Shown: in pieces, positions 1 to 7,900 of the stretch | Layout of the letters: every line of letters begins with the position of its first letter | Position numbering within the stretch: the first letter of the stretch is position 1 | Source: JAKLQJ01 sp964534135 | GTDB lineage: Bacteria; Elusimicrobiota; Elusimicrobia; Elusimicrobiales; UBA9959 | Assembly (NCBI GenBank): GCA_964534135.1 | Contig: CAZHQC010000012.1 | Span: 1 to 35,201, forward strand | Length of the DNA: 35,201 nt | Direction: 5' to 3' | Translations under genes and position numbers: made by a program | The notes under the pieces: model-generated | The model's database searches: none | What the model was told of the DNA's origin: nothing | Seen by the model: the letters and a program-made list of their open reading frames with translations, nothing else

Positions 1-40
1 TGGATACACCTTAAAACAGCTTAAAACTGGTCTTGACAAG

Positions 41-301
41 CTAATCCACTAAAGAGGAAGGCAAGTGTGGTATAAAAAAAACATCATATTTATCCCTTGG
101 AAGGCTATCTATGTATAGCTGGTTAATCAATGTCTTGCCGCAACCGATATCACCAATCAAAACCGCTGCTCCCTTTCTGGAACTAGTGCAATAGTTTAAT
201 CTTAAAAGCGCTTCTGAATGGTACTCAGATTCATAAAAAAATCGCTTATCCACCACATTTTCAAATGGGAGCAAAGTAAGCCCCCAGTATGCCATATACA
301 T
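41..301 (-). pseudogene. N-terminal remnant of an ExeA/TniB-like AAA ATPase
   Basis: The 86-residue reading frame begins MYMAYWGLTLLPFENVVDKRF and contains FFYESEYHSEALLRL and a Walker A motif GDIGCGKT. This is the usual N-terminus of ExeA/GspA-type AAA ATPases, which accompany type II secretion or serve as transposition helpers (TniB/IstB-like). Family members normally run to about 270 residues or more with Walker B and sensor motifs; here the frame stops shortly after the first beta strand (IPHLPSSLVD). Continuing past the stop in the same frame meets another stop within about 15 codons, so the gene looks decayed rather than cut only by the window edge. The role of the parent gene (secretion or transposition) cannot be decided from this fragment. 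Confidence 0.6.
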
Positions 302-495
302 TTCAACCTTCTAAAATCACTGATTTTCAATAATAATTTGTAGCCATTCGTGTTGTTTTTTCATATTTATCAGTTTTGGAGTTATTGCTGGCTTTTATTC
401 TTTGGATATAACTCCAATTATTATTTAAGGCTTAATCACCGTATGTCTTTACATCCCAATTTATTATCGGGACATCATCGCTGAACATATTTTTT

Positions 496-603
496 CTATT
501 CGCAGCTTTCTAATTTTTCTATGAGGTCTGATTTTAAAAACGGTTTTGCCAAATACACACAGTCGTTAAATTTAACTACATATTTTTTGGGAACCAGTAT
601 TAA
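496..603 (-). pseudogene. C-terminal remnant of a response-regulator receiver domain
   Basis: Read on the minus strand, this stretch encodes about 35 residues ending DCVYLAKPFLKSDLIEKLES then CE and a stop. The (V/Y)LxKPF motif followed by an amphipathic helix is the signature of the last strand and alpha-5 of CheY-like receiver domains; the K is the conserved lysine next to the phosphorylation site. The expected upstream part (phosphoacceptor Asp, switch Thr) is missing: the frame runs instead into the sequence at 627-655 that resembles an insertion-sequence end. It is read as a truncated gene fragment. The short length limits confidence. Confidence 0.45.
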
Positions 604-626
604 TATGTAGAATAGCAAAATATAAT

Positions 627-752
627 GGGGTAGTGTCAAGTTTTGTGTGTAAATTCAGCCAATACCGGAAGATAATTTTTCTTCCCAAATGGTGCCTTCT
701 TCCAATTTAACTCTATCTTATAAGCAATGAAACTCAATAATAAATACGCTTG
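627..752 (-). pseudogene. possible insertion-sequence end with transposase tail
   Basis: On the minus strand 752-636 reads through 38 codons without a stop, ending KKNYLPVLAEFTHKT and a stop. Immediately after the stop comes ACTTGACACTACCCC (minus strand, 641-627), which resembles the terminal inverted repeat type seen at IS ends. A coding tail finishing a few bases inside a TIR is how many transposase genes end. No catalytic residue is present and no second end is visible, so this is a remnant at best. The receiver-domain fragment at 496-603 abuts it, consistent with an old insertion that destroyed that gene. Confidence 0.3.
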
Positions 753-766
753 TTACTAATTTCACG

Positions 767-822
767 AATGCCGTGAACTAAATAATTATATAATGGTCTT
801 AGTGAAACTTAGAAAAAAGTTA
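767..822 (+). repeat. promoter/start-region repeat, copy 1
   Basis: 56 bp matching 2592-2647 at about 52 of 56 positions. It contains TATAAT (789-794) overlapping an ATG (793-795) that would start MVLVKLRKKLWKN, a near copy of the MVLMKLGKKL start of the LolA-like gene at 2618. In this copy the short frame ends after about 20 codons, so the start is a fossil and the segment now lies just ahead of the glycosyltransferase gene. Confidence 0.75.
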
Positions 823-838
823 TGGAAAAATGTGAGAT

Positions 839-2572
839 ATGCGCGTTACAAATAAGAAAATTGTTTTTTTGATTTTGCTCGCTTTTTCCGCCATGTCCTT
901 TTTCCAGACCTTAAAAGTGGGATTTGTCTGGGATGACCATCAGATGATAGAGGACAATCCCCATATAAAGAGTTTCACATTTGATAATATAAACCATAAT
1001 TTTTTCTCAAATGTCTTCAATCTGCATGATGCGACTTATTACAGACCGCTACAAATGTTGAGTTATATGGTCGATTTTAAAATTTTTAAGCTTAATCCTT
1101 CAGGATGGCATAGCATCAATTTCTTTCTGCACTTTATAAACTCATTTCTATTGTTTATTTTGCTAATCGCGTTAAATTTTTCCCCTCAAATCGCTCTTGT
1201 TTCTTCAATTTTTTTCGCGGTAAACCCCATAATTGTTGAGCAGATGTTGGTAATAGCCGGTAGAGCCGAAATTATGACTTTTACATTTACCTTGATTTCG
1301 CTTATTTTTTATCTCAAAAGGGGGAAGTTGAATTTTGTCATTTCGATTTTTTCTTTTATTCTGGCGCTTCTTTCAAAGGAAAGCGGTGTTATAACTCCCC
1401 TTCTGATATTGCTTTGCGTTTGGTTTCTTGACAAAGAAAAATTTAATTGGAAAGTGTTGATTTACTTTTTAATCATTCCTTTTTATCTTTTTTTGAGGAG
1501 TATCGCGGTAAATCCTTCGATAATGGAAATAAGCAGTTTTAAATTTGCGGAAGACTTCGTTTTTAGAATGCCTTTCATATTTCTTAATTATATAAGCAAA
1601 ACTCTTCTGCCTTTAAATCTTCACTCGTATAATATAATAAGTGAATTCAATATTTACGCATATGCAATTTTGGCTTTATCCATCTGCGGTTTAATTTATG
1701 CTATTTTTTTTAAAACCAAGAATAAAATATTTAAATTTGCGTTTTTGTGGTATTTTGCGGCTTTGACTCCCAAATTCCCTCTTTTCGGTTCTCAAAATCT
1801 TGCGTTGGATCATTGGATATATCCTTCAAACGTAGCTTTTTTTCTTATGATGGCTTATTTTCTGGATAAACTTGAAAATAAATCTGAGAAAATAGCGAAA
1901 GTGCTTATTGTTTTTTTTATTTTAATGTGGGGGCTATTCGCTAATATTAATGTTCTCCAAAGGAATACTGATTTGAAAATTTACAAAAATGCTATTGCAT
2001 ATAAAACTTCGGATAAGGTTTATTACAATCTTTCCAGAGAATATTATTTGGCGGGGAAGTTTGAAGAGTCCAAAGATATTATGGAAAAGCTGATAAAAAG
2101 GAATAATAATGAAATGTTTATCAATGCTTACGCGCTTTCTCTTTGGAAAGTCGGCAATCTCGGTAAAGCAAAGAATATTTTGCGGCAAGTTATTAGAAGC
2201 GGCGCAAAAACATCTTCAACATATTTAAATTTAGCCTCAATTTATGTTTCTGAAAAAAGATATAGGGTGGCGGAAAAGATTCTTTTAGGTGGGCATCAAG
2301 TCTTTCCCAAGGCTGAAAATATAAAAATTTATTTGGCGAGGATTTATAATATTTTGGGGAACAATGAAAAATCATATAAAATCCTTAAAGAAATTATAAA
2401 GTTTAACCCATACAATGCCGAGGCTTTGTTGAATCTGGGAGTTATGGAATTTAATAAGAAAAATTATAAGAAAAGCCGCGAGCATTTTAAAAAGTCACTT
2501 GAATTAAATGAAAATAATATCATGGCAAAAAAATATCTTAAATTAATCCATTTAAAAAATCAGCTTAAGTGA
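839..2572 (+). CDS. GT-C membrane glycosyltransferase with C-terminal TPR repeats (TMTC/PMT-like)
   Basis: A 577-residue polytopic protein. The first membrane helix (residues 8-25) leads into FVWDDHQMIEDN, whose Asp-Asp (32-33) is the typical acidic pair in the first periplasmic loop of GT-C glycosyltransferases using polyprenyl-phosphate sugars. YYRPLQMLSYMVD and WHSINFFLHFINS follow, as in the TMTC/DUF1736-type family. About ten hydrophobic segments reach to residue 380; from about 395 to 577 the protein is soluble with TPR units (for example YYNLSREYYLAGKFEESKDI, then AEALLNLGVMEFNKKNYKKS). The likely role is transfer of a sugar to envelope proteins or glycans, with TPRs recruiting the target; the substrate is unknown. 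This is the most upstream start: an in-frame TGA lies at 833-835. The SD is weak (GTGAG). It is first in a run of same-strand genes, 45 bp ahead of the LolA-like gene. Confidence 0.75.
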   Translation: MRVTNKKIVFLILLAFSAMSFFQTLKVGFVWDDHQMIEDNPHIKSFTFDNINHNFFSNVFNLHDATYYRPLQMLSYMVDFKIFKLNPSGWHSINFFLHFINSFLLFILLIALNFSPQIALVSSIFFAVNPIIVEQMLVIAGRAEIMTFTFTLISLIFYLKRGKLNFVISIFSFILALLSKESGVITPLLILLCVWFLDKEKFNWKVLIYFLIIPFYLFLRSIAVNPSIMEISSFKFAEDFVFRMPFIFLNYISKTLLPLNLHSYNIISEFNIYAYAILALSICGLIYAIFFKTKNKIFKFAFLWYFAALTPKFPLFGSQNLALDHWIYPSNVAFFLMMAYFLDKLENKSEKIAKVLIVFFILMWGLFANINVLQRNTDLKIYKNAIAYKTSDKVYYNLSREYYLAGKFEESKDIMEKLIKRNNNEMFINAYALSLWKVGNLGKAKNILRQVIRSGAKTSSTYLNLASIYVSEKRYRVAEKILLGGHQVFPKAENIKIYLARIYNILGNNEKSYKILKEIIKFNPYNAEALLNLGVMEFNKKNYKKSREHFKKSLELNENNIMAKKYLKLIHLKNQLK

Positions 2573-2591
2573 ACTTTCTGAGGCAAATAGT

Positions 2592-2647
2592 AATGCCGTG
2601 AATTAAATAATTATATAATGGTCTTAATGAAACTTGGAAAAAAATTA
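2592..2647 (+). repeat. promoter/start-region repeat, copy 2
   Basis: Partner of 767-822. It contains TATAAT at 2614-2619, nine bases ahead of the ATG at 2627. This copy carries the functional start of the LolA-like gene, so it is probably the original and 767-822 the derived copy. If TATAAT is the -10 box, transcription would begin at about 2626, giving a leaderless or nearly leaderless message from ATG 2627. Confidence 0.7.
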
Positions 2648-3472
2648 GTTTATTTAGCGGTTCTGGCGGTATTTATTTCTGCTCCCATTTTTTCTTTTGC
2701 GGTTGAAAAAAACGAAGCCTCAAATCCTAAGGCTTTGAACCTTTTAAAAAAAATTGATGAATTATATAGAAGTGATAGCAGTTATGGGGAAATGGAAATG
2801 GAAGTTGTTACGCCCAATTGGACAAGAACAATAGGCATAAAATCTTGGACTCGCGGGATAAAAAAAACATTCATGTATATTACATCTCCTCAGAAAGATG
2901 AGGGTATAACCACCTTGAGATTGGGTACGAAGATGTGGAACTATTTTCCAAAAATAAATAAGGTCATGCGCGTCCCGCCCTCAATGATGATGGGCTCATG
3001 GATGGGTTCTGATTTTACCAATGACGATTTGGTTAAAGAGAGCACTTTTATAGAGGATTATACCGGAGAGTTTTTTACTCCCGCCGTCGCCCAGCAAGCT
3101 ATGGCGGACAAGCCCTCCGCCGCCCAGCAAGATATGGAGGGCAAGCCGAAGATTGATAATCCACTTTACTATATACGTCTTAAACCTAAAAAAGACGCTG
3201 TATCTTTATGGGCCAAGATAGAAATTTTAATAGATAAAAAAAATAATTTACCTGTGAAACAAGTTTATTTTGACGAGAAAGGTCGTATGGCCCGCACAAT
3301 GGAATTTAAAGATATTAAAAAATTGGGTGGAAAATTTCTCCCAGCCACGCTTTTAATGCAAGTCACTTCCAAACCTAATCGCAGAACAATAATAAGATAT
3401 AAAAAAATGGATTTTGATATTAAGATACCGGCAAATATTTTCAGTATTAGAAATCTCCAAAAGAAGCGCTAA
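2627..3472 (+). CDS. LolA-like outer-membrane lipoprotein-sorting protein
   Basis: A 281-residue periplasmic protein with signal peptide MKLGKKLVYLAVLAVFISA...FSFA. The body shows the features of the LolA_like family (PF17131 type): a paired-strand beta sheet with YGEMEMEVVTPNWTRTIGIK, then ITSPQKDEGITTLRLGTKMW and NYFPKINKVMRVPPSMMMGS. Such proteins bind a hydrophobic or lipid ligand in a half-barrel and are commonly encoded beside FtsX/LolC-type permeases and a LolD-type ATPase, as here. An ATG at 2618 is also in frame, but ATG 2627 gives a cleaner signal peptide and lies clear of the TATAAT box. Residues about 150-175 hold a duplicated 11-residue unit (see 3083-3147) absent from the usual fold. 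The next gene begins 19 bp downstream. Confidence 0.8.
   Translation: MKLGKKLVYLAVLAVFISAPIFSFAVEKNEASNPKALNLLKKIDELYRSDSSYGEMEMEVVTPNWTRTIGIKSWTRGIKKTFMYITSPQKDEGITTLRLGTKMWNYFPKINKVMRVPPSMMMGSWMGSDFTNDDLVKESTFIEDYTGEFFTPAVAQQAMADKPSAAQQDMEGKPKIDNPLYYIRLKPKKDAVSLWAKIEILIDKKNNLPVKQVYFDEKGRMARTMEFKDIKKLGGKFLPATLLMQVTSKPNRRTIIRYKKMDFDIKIPANIFSIRNLQKKR
3083..3147 (+). repeat. 33-bp in-frame tandem repeat inside the LolA-like gene
   Basis: Two copies, 3083-3114 and 3116-3147, at a 33-bp spacing. Both contain GCCCAGCAAG(C/A)TATGG and end in AAGCC. They encode AVAQQAMADKP then AAQQDMEGKP. The unit is much richer in G+C than the rest of the gene, which suggests an inserted short repeat rather than ordinary coding drift. 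Confidence 0.8.
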
Positions 3473-3491
3473 TGACATTTCAGGATATACC

Positions 3492-4706
3492 ATGTTAATA
3501 TTAAAAATGGCGTTCAGAAATATTCTAAGGCAGAAAAGACGGACACTTTTAACCGCGCTTATGATAAGTGGCGGTTTTCTTTTATTTTCGTTTAGCATAG
3601 GTATTTCCGAAGGGACTTACGGCAGTATAATAGAAATGTTCACACGCATGCATACCGGAGATATCCAAATCCATAAAAAAGAATATTTAAAGCGTTCTTC
3701 TCTTTACAAAACTATAAACAATTCCGCTGATTTAAGCGCTTCATTAAAGCAGATGAAATTTATTAAATCTTTTACCCCAAGAGTTTATTCTTCCGCTCTT
3801 TCATTTGCCGGAACAAAAACCAGCGGAGCCATGATTATGGGGTTGGATCCTGTTATGGAGTCGGCTTCCACAAATCTCGCTTTGCAAATAAAAACAGGAA
3901 AGTTTTTACCTCTTAAGCCTTCAAAAAAAGTTGTATTAGGTAAAGGTTTGGCTGATATTCTTAAGGTAAATTTGAACGATGAAATTTCCTTGATAGGCCA
4001 GGGAGCGGATGGCTCAATAGCTAATGAAAATTTTAGGATAATAGGTATTATTGGAGAAAATGGTTCTTCTTTCGGCCAAAGGCATTGTTTTATGCATATT
4101 AAAGATGCCCAGGAATTTCTTTCGCTGGGTGATAGAATTCATGAAATAGCGATAGTTCTCAATGACCATAAAAATGCCCGAAAAAGAGCAGAGGATATAA
4201 AAGCGGCGTTTAATGATGACTCTGTTGAAATTGATCCTTGGCAGATAATAGAAAAGGAATTTTATAGCGCTATGCTCACCGATAGAAAAGGCGCCAATAT
4301 CAGTAATTTTATAATTATGATTATTGTACTTATGGGTGTTCTAAATACCATTTTGATGAGTATCCTTGAGCGTACCAGAGAGTTTGGTGTTATGAAAGCC
4401 ATAGGCGCTTCTCCTTCCGATATTTTTAAACTTATTATGGCTGAAGTTATTATTTTAGGCTCAGCTTCTTTGATAGTGGGTATTATAGGTTCTTTAGCTG
4501 TAAATTATTATTTATCAATTCATGGAATTCCTGTTACGCCAATTGCCTATGGCGGTATTAAATTTACTCAAATAATTTCAACTATAGAGGCCAAAGTAAT
4601 ATATCAGCCGACATATATATTTTTAACGGCGATAATTATAACGGGCTTATATCCGGCTTTAAGAGCGGCAAATATTATGCCGATTGAAGCCTTGGGAGAT
4701 AGATAA
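3492..4706 (+). CDS. FtsX/LolC-type ABC transporter permease (first of pair)
   Basis: A 404-residue permease of the MacB/LolC/FtsX type. It has an N-terminal cytoplasmic stretch (MAFRNILRQKRRTLLTALM), one membrane helix, a periplasmic domain of about 230 residues, and three helices at the C-terminus. The ERTREFGVMKAIGASPSDIF segment between helices 2 and 3 is the coupling helix that contacts the ATPase. The C-terminus YPALRAANIMPIEAL is also typical. The family extracts lipoproteins or moves substrates through periplasmic conformational change; it is not a channel for small solutes. The frame is open from 3414, but ATG 3492 follows AGGAT at a 5-nt spacing and gives the normal family N-terminus. 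It works with the permease at 4714 and the ATPase at 5956. Confidence 0.85.
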   Translation: MLILKMAFRNILRQKRRTLLTALMISGGFLLFSFSIGISEGTYGSIIEMFTRMHTGDIQIHKKEYLKRSSLYKTINNSADLSASLKQMKFIKSFTPRVYSSALSFAGTKTSGAMIMGLDPVMESASTNLALQIKTGKFLPLKPSKKVVLGKGLADILKVNLNDEISLIGQGADGSIANENFRIIGIIGENGSSFGQRHCFMHIKDAQEFLSLGDRIHEIAIVLNDHKNARKRAEDIKAAFNDDSVEIDPWQIIEKEFYSAMLTDRKGANISNFIIMIIVLMGVLNTILMSILERTREFGVMKAIGASPSDIFKLIMAEVIILGSASLIVGIIGSLAVNYYLSIHGIPVTPIAYGGIKFTQIISTIEAKVIYQPTYIFLTAIIITGLYPALRAANIMPIEALGDR

Positions 4707-4713
4707 ATTAATT

Positions 4714-5940
4714 ATGAAATTAGGTTTTTTATTCAAACTTGCCTGGCGGAATAATTTGCGTAATAAACGCAGAACTTTTCTTGTCAGTCTTATGGTTGGT
4801 CTTGGGCTTGCGGCTTTGATTTTTGTAGATGGGATGAGTATAGGTATGGCGGATAATATAGTGAAAGCCGCAACGAGTACTTTCTTGGGTCATGCCCAGA
4901 TACATAGAGAGGGATTTAGAAATTCCAATGATATTGATTTGACAATAAATGAAAAAGATAAAGTATTAAAACAATTAGCCATTAATGATAAGGTGGATAG
5001 TTTTACACCGCGCGCGGTTTCTTTTTCAATGCTGGCCTCAGCTTCCAATTCAGATTCGGTTATGCTTTATGGCATTGATGTTGCCACTGAAAAGAAAATT
5101 TCCAGAATAGACAATTTTATAAATAAGGGAGAGTTCCTTAAAGAAAGCGGGCAAAATGAAATAATTATAGGTTCCCAATTAGCGGAGAATTTGGAAGTAG
5201 GGATAGATGAACATATCATTGTAACGGTCGCTCAGTATAAAACGGGGGAACTTGCGCAAGGAATGTTCCGTATTGCTGGAATTTTTCATTCCAATTCCAG
5301 CCAAATGGACAAAAGTCTGGCTTTTATAAAATTAAATGAAATTCAAAAATTATTGGCACTGAACGGCGAGATACATGAAATAGCTCTTAATTTTAAAGAT
5401 TTTGCCGAGGCTGAAAATGGCTTCTTTTCAAATAAATATTCAAATAAATATAATGAGGCCTTGGCCTGGCCCGAACTTTTGCCCGAGGTTATGGCGGCAA
5501 GCAAAATGTCAGCGGTGGGAATTCTCATTACGGCCGTAATCCTTTTTATGATAGTTTCATTAGGTATTATGAATACGCTTTTTATGGCTATTTTTGAAAG
5601 AGTTTTTGAATTCGGGATTCTGCGTTCAATAGGCACACGGCCTTTTCAACTTGGTTTGATGATAGTTTTGGAAGCGGTTATGATTGCTTTAACGAGTATA
5701 GCTTTGGGAAGCCTTATCGGGTTTGCCGCGATTCACATTGTCGGCATTAATGGTATGGATTATAGCGGCATAGAGTTTGCCGGCGCAACCTTTTTAGAAC
5801 CGATAATTCCGGTTTCAAGGTTGTTTCAATATATCGTGTATCCCTCGGCTTTAATGATATTCACTGTTTTAATAAGTATTTATCCCGCTTTTTATGCGTC
5901 TAAAATTACGCCGGTAAAAGCGATGCGTAAAAGTTTGTAA
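4714..5940 (+). CDS. FtsX/LolC-type ABC transporter permease (second of pair)
   Basis: A 408-residue paralogue of the preceding permease with the same order: LAWRNNLRNKRRTFLVSLM, first helix, a large periplasmic domain, and a C-terminal three-helix FtsX domain with FERVFEFGILRSIGTRPFQL and a closing YPAFYASKITPVKAMR. Two diverged permeases beside one ATPase imply a heterodimeric transporter like LolCDE. The start is set at ATG 4714, 7 bp after the previous stop; the upstream in-frame start at 4684 would overlap the preceding gene and add a charged, non-conserved leader. Spacing to the ATPase gene is 15 bp. The substrate is not readable from sequence; the adjacent LolA-like protein suggests lipoprotein or lipid export. 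Confidence 0.85.
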   Translation: MKLGFLFKLAWRNNLRNKRRTFLVSLMVGLGLAALIFVDGMSIGMADNIVKAATSTFLGHAQIHREGFRNSNDIDLTINEKDKVLKQLAINDKVDSFTPRAVSFSMLASASNSDSVMLYGIDVATEKKISRIDNFINKGEFLKESGQNEIIIGSQLAENLEVGIDEHIIVTVAQYKTGELAQGMFRIAGIFHSNSSQMDKSLAFIKLNEIQKLLALNGEIHEIALNFKDFAEAENGFFSNKYSNKYNEALAWPELLPEVMAASKMSAVGILITAVILFMIVSLGIMNTLFMAIFERVFEFGILRSIGTRPFQLGLMIVLEAVMIALTSIALGSLIGFAAIHIVGINGMDYSGIEFAGATFLEPIIPVSRLFQYIVYPSALMIFTVLISIYPAFYASKITPVKAMRKSL

Positions 5941-5955
5941 AACAAAGGAAAGATT

Positions 5956-6666
5956 ATGAAAACTGATTATGTTATAGAAACCGAAGCTTTAAGCAAAGTT
6001 TATGTCTCGGGAGAAATTAAAGTTCATGCTCTTAATAGTGTGGATTTAAAAATACAAAAAGGGGAATTTACCGCCATTGCCGGTCCGTCAGGTTCTGGAA
6101 AAACAACCTTCTTAAATCTTATAAGCGGTTTGGATTCAATTAATTCCGGGATAGCGCGTCTTGCCGGAAAAAATATTACTTCAATGACAAAAAAAGAATT
6201 ATCCGATTTTAGGCGTGATCATATAGGATTTATTTTTCAGGCCTATAATCTTATACCCGTTCTTAGTGCCGCTGAAAATATTGAATATATAATGCTGCTT
6301 CAAAATGTGTCTCCAGCTGAGCGTCGAGAGCGAACTTTAAAAGTTCTTAAAGATGTGGGACTTGAAGGAAAGGAAGACCGTTTCCCATCTCAACTTTCAG
6401 GCGGCCAGCAACAGAGAGTGGCTATTGCTAGGGCCATTGTTTCAAATCCCAATATTATTCTGGCTGATGAGCCTACCGCCAACCTTGATTCAGAAACAGG
6501 CTCGGCTTTACTTGATTTGATGCATAGTTTAAACAGAAAGCGCGGTATAACTTTTATTTTCGCCACTCATGATCCTAAGATTATGGATAAATCGGACCGT
6601 CTTGTAATTTTTAAAGATGGGAAAATAGATTCAGATTTAGTCAGAAATAGCGGAGTTCACAGTTAA
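5956..6666 (+). CDS. LolD/MacB-type ABC transporter ATPase
   Basis: A 236-residue cytoplasmic ATPase, the normal length for LolD. Walker A is GPSGSGKTT, the Q-loop is IGFIFQAYNLIPVLSAAENI, the signature is LSGGQQQRVAIARAI, Walker B is IILADEPTANLDS, and the H-loop is FATHDP. The NLIPVLSAAENI spacing is characteristic of the LolD/MacB/FtsE branch rather than of importers. It powers the two permeases encoded just upstream. A good SD (AAAGGAAAG) precedes ATG 5956. Together with the LolA-like protein and the barrel downstream it forms a continuous + strand unit with gaps of at most about 20 bp. Confidence 0.9.
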   Translation: MKTDYVIETEALSKVYVSGEIKVHALNSVDLKIQKGEFTAIAGPSGSGKTTFLNLISGLDSINSGIARLAGKNITSMTKKELSDFRRDHIGFIFQAYNLIPVLSAAENIEYIMLLQNVSPAERRERTLKVLKDVGLEGKEDRFPSQLSGGQQQRVAIARAIVSNPNIILADEPTANLDSETGSALLDLMHSLNRKRGITFIFATHDPKIMDKSDRLVIFKDGKIDSDLVRNSGVHS

Positions 6667-6670
6667 AAAA

Positions 6671-7894
6671 ATGTCAGCGATTAAAAAAATATTTTTTTAT
6701 ATTGCATTAATATCTTTAAGCGCCGGTAGCCTTTCAGCCGCCGAAATTCCCTTGCGTTTTAAAAATTTTTATAAAGCTTTTGTTTTGTCGGTTAAAACTC
6801 CAAATTCAGGTAGTGGAATTTTTTTAAGTAATAAATTCCGCACGGAAGTTGTTTTTAATAAAGAAAATCTGCGTGGAGAATTTGCTTATGAAATTAATGC
6901 TCTTGCGCGTAAAGACAGTTTCCTTTCATCTCCATCCTTAACTTCTTCATCTCTATCTTATCGAGCTTATGATACAGGCAGATATTTATTTCCCGGTAAT
7001 AATAGGGTGGATGCGGATTTTAGTGGCATTCAAAATATAGACAGAGCTTTCCTTTCTTTAACGGCTAATTTTGGCGATTTATATATAGGTCGTCAGCCCA
7101 TAGCTTTTGGCATGGCAAAAGCGGTTAATCCTACCGATGTTTTAGCGCCTTACGATTTTGCCGCTCTTGATACTGAAGAGCGTATGGGAGTTGATGCTTT
7201 AAGAGTCAAAGTGCCTTTAGGTTTATTGGGGGAGTTTGACGGTGGGATAGTAGCTGGCAGGCATTTTAAAGTTGCCGAGAGCGCGGCTTTTTTAAGAACC
7301 AAAATTTATCAAAGCGGAACCGATATAACTTTAATAGCTCAAGCATTTAAGAATAACTTATTGCTTGGAGCAAATATTGTTCGGGATATTAAAGGAGCGG
7401 GAGTATGGACGGAGTTTGCTCATACCTATGCTCAATATTTTAGCGGTCATTTAAAAGAAGAAGATTTTTTTAGACTTTCAGTCGGCGCGGATTATAATTT
7501 CCAAATATTTAACGGGGTTTTGGGTTTTATTGAATATCATTATAATGGCGCCGGCGTTTCAGATGAAAATAAATATATATTGCAGGCCACTAAAACGGCA
7601 TATACCGATGTCGGGGTATATCTTCTCTCAAAGCAATACTTAATCCCGGGATTTTCAACTTCTCTTACGCCGCTTATAAGCGCGAATCTTTCCGCCATAT
7701 ATAATTTGAATGACTGTTCCGCCTATTTTACGCCAAGGCTTGAATATAATATTAAAACCAATATGTATTTGGGTTTGGGCGCCAATATTCCAATTGGAAG
7801 AAAGGCTGTTTATGCGGGAAGTTTAATTGTGCCCCGTTCGGAATTCGGTTTATATTCCGACTATTATTATTCCTCAATAAGACTTTATTTCTAA
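6671..7894 (+). CDS. putative outer-membrane beta-barrel protein
   Basis: A 407-residue protein with a signal peptide (MSAIKKIFFYIALISLSAGSLSA). No family was firmly recognised. The mature part has alternating hydrophobic/polar strands rich in aromatic residues and Gly, such as LYIGRQPIAFGMAKAVNPTD, and ends in SIRLYF; a C-terminal Phe in an aromatic-alternating strand is the usual BAM recognition signal. The GRQPIAFG segment resembles barrel porins of the DUF1302/alginate-porin style, but this is only a similarity of style. It begins 4 bp after the ATPase gene stop and so belongs to the same unit, possibly as the outer-membrane component or client of that transporter. It converges on the - strand lipoprotein gene with only 6 bp between stops and no visible terminator. 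Confidence 0.65.
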   Translation: MSAIKKIFFYIALISLSAGSLSAAEIPLRFKNFYKAFVLSVKTPNSGSGIFLSNKFRTEVVFNKENLRGEFAYEINALARKDSFLSSPSLTSSSLSYRAYDTGRYLFPGNNRVDADFSGIQNIDRAFLSLTANFGDLYIGRQPIAFGMAKAVNPTDVLAPYDFAALDTEERMGVDALRVKVPLGLLGEFDGGIVAGRHFKVAESAAFLRTKIYQSGTDITLIAQAFKNNLLLGANIVRDIKGAGVWTEFAHTYAQYFSGHLKEEDFFRLSVGADYNFQIFNGVLGFIEYHYNGAGVSDENKYILQATKTAYTDVGVYLLSKQYLIPGFSTSLTPLISANLSAIYNLNDCSAYFTPRLEYNIKTNMYLGLGANIPIGRKAVYAGSLIVPRSEFGLYSDYYYSSIRLYF

Positions 7895-7900
7895 GATGCC

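Noticed and set aside
1934..2375. Minus-strand frames within the TPR part of the glycosyltransferase gene
   Set aside because: They oppose well-formed TPR coding sequence and have no start signals.
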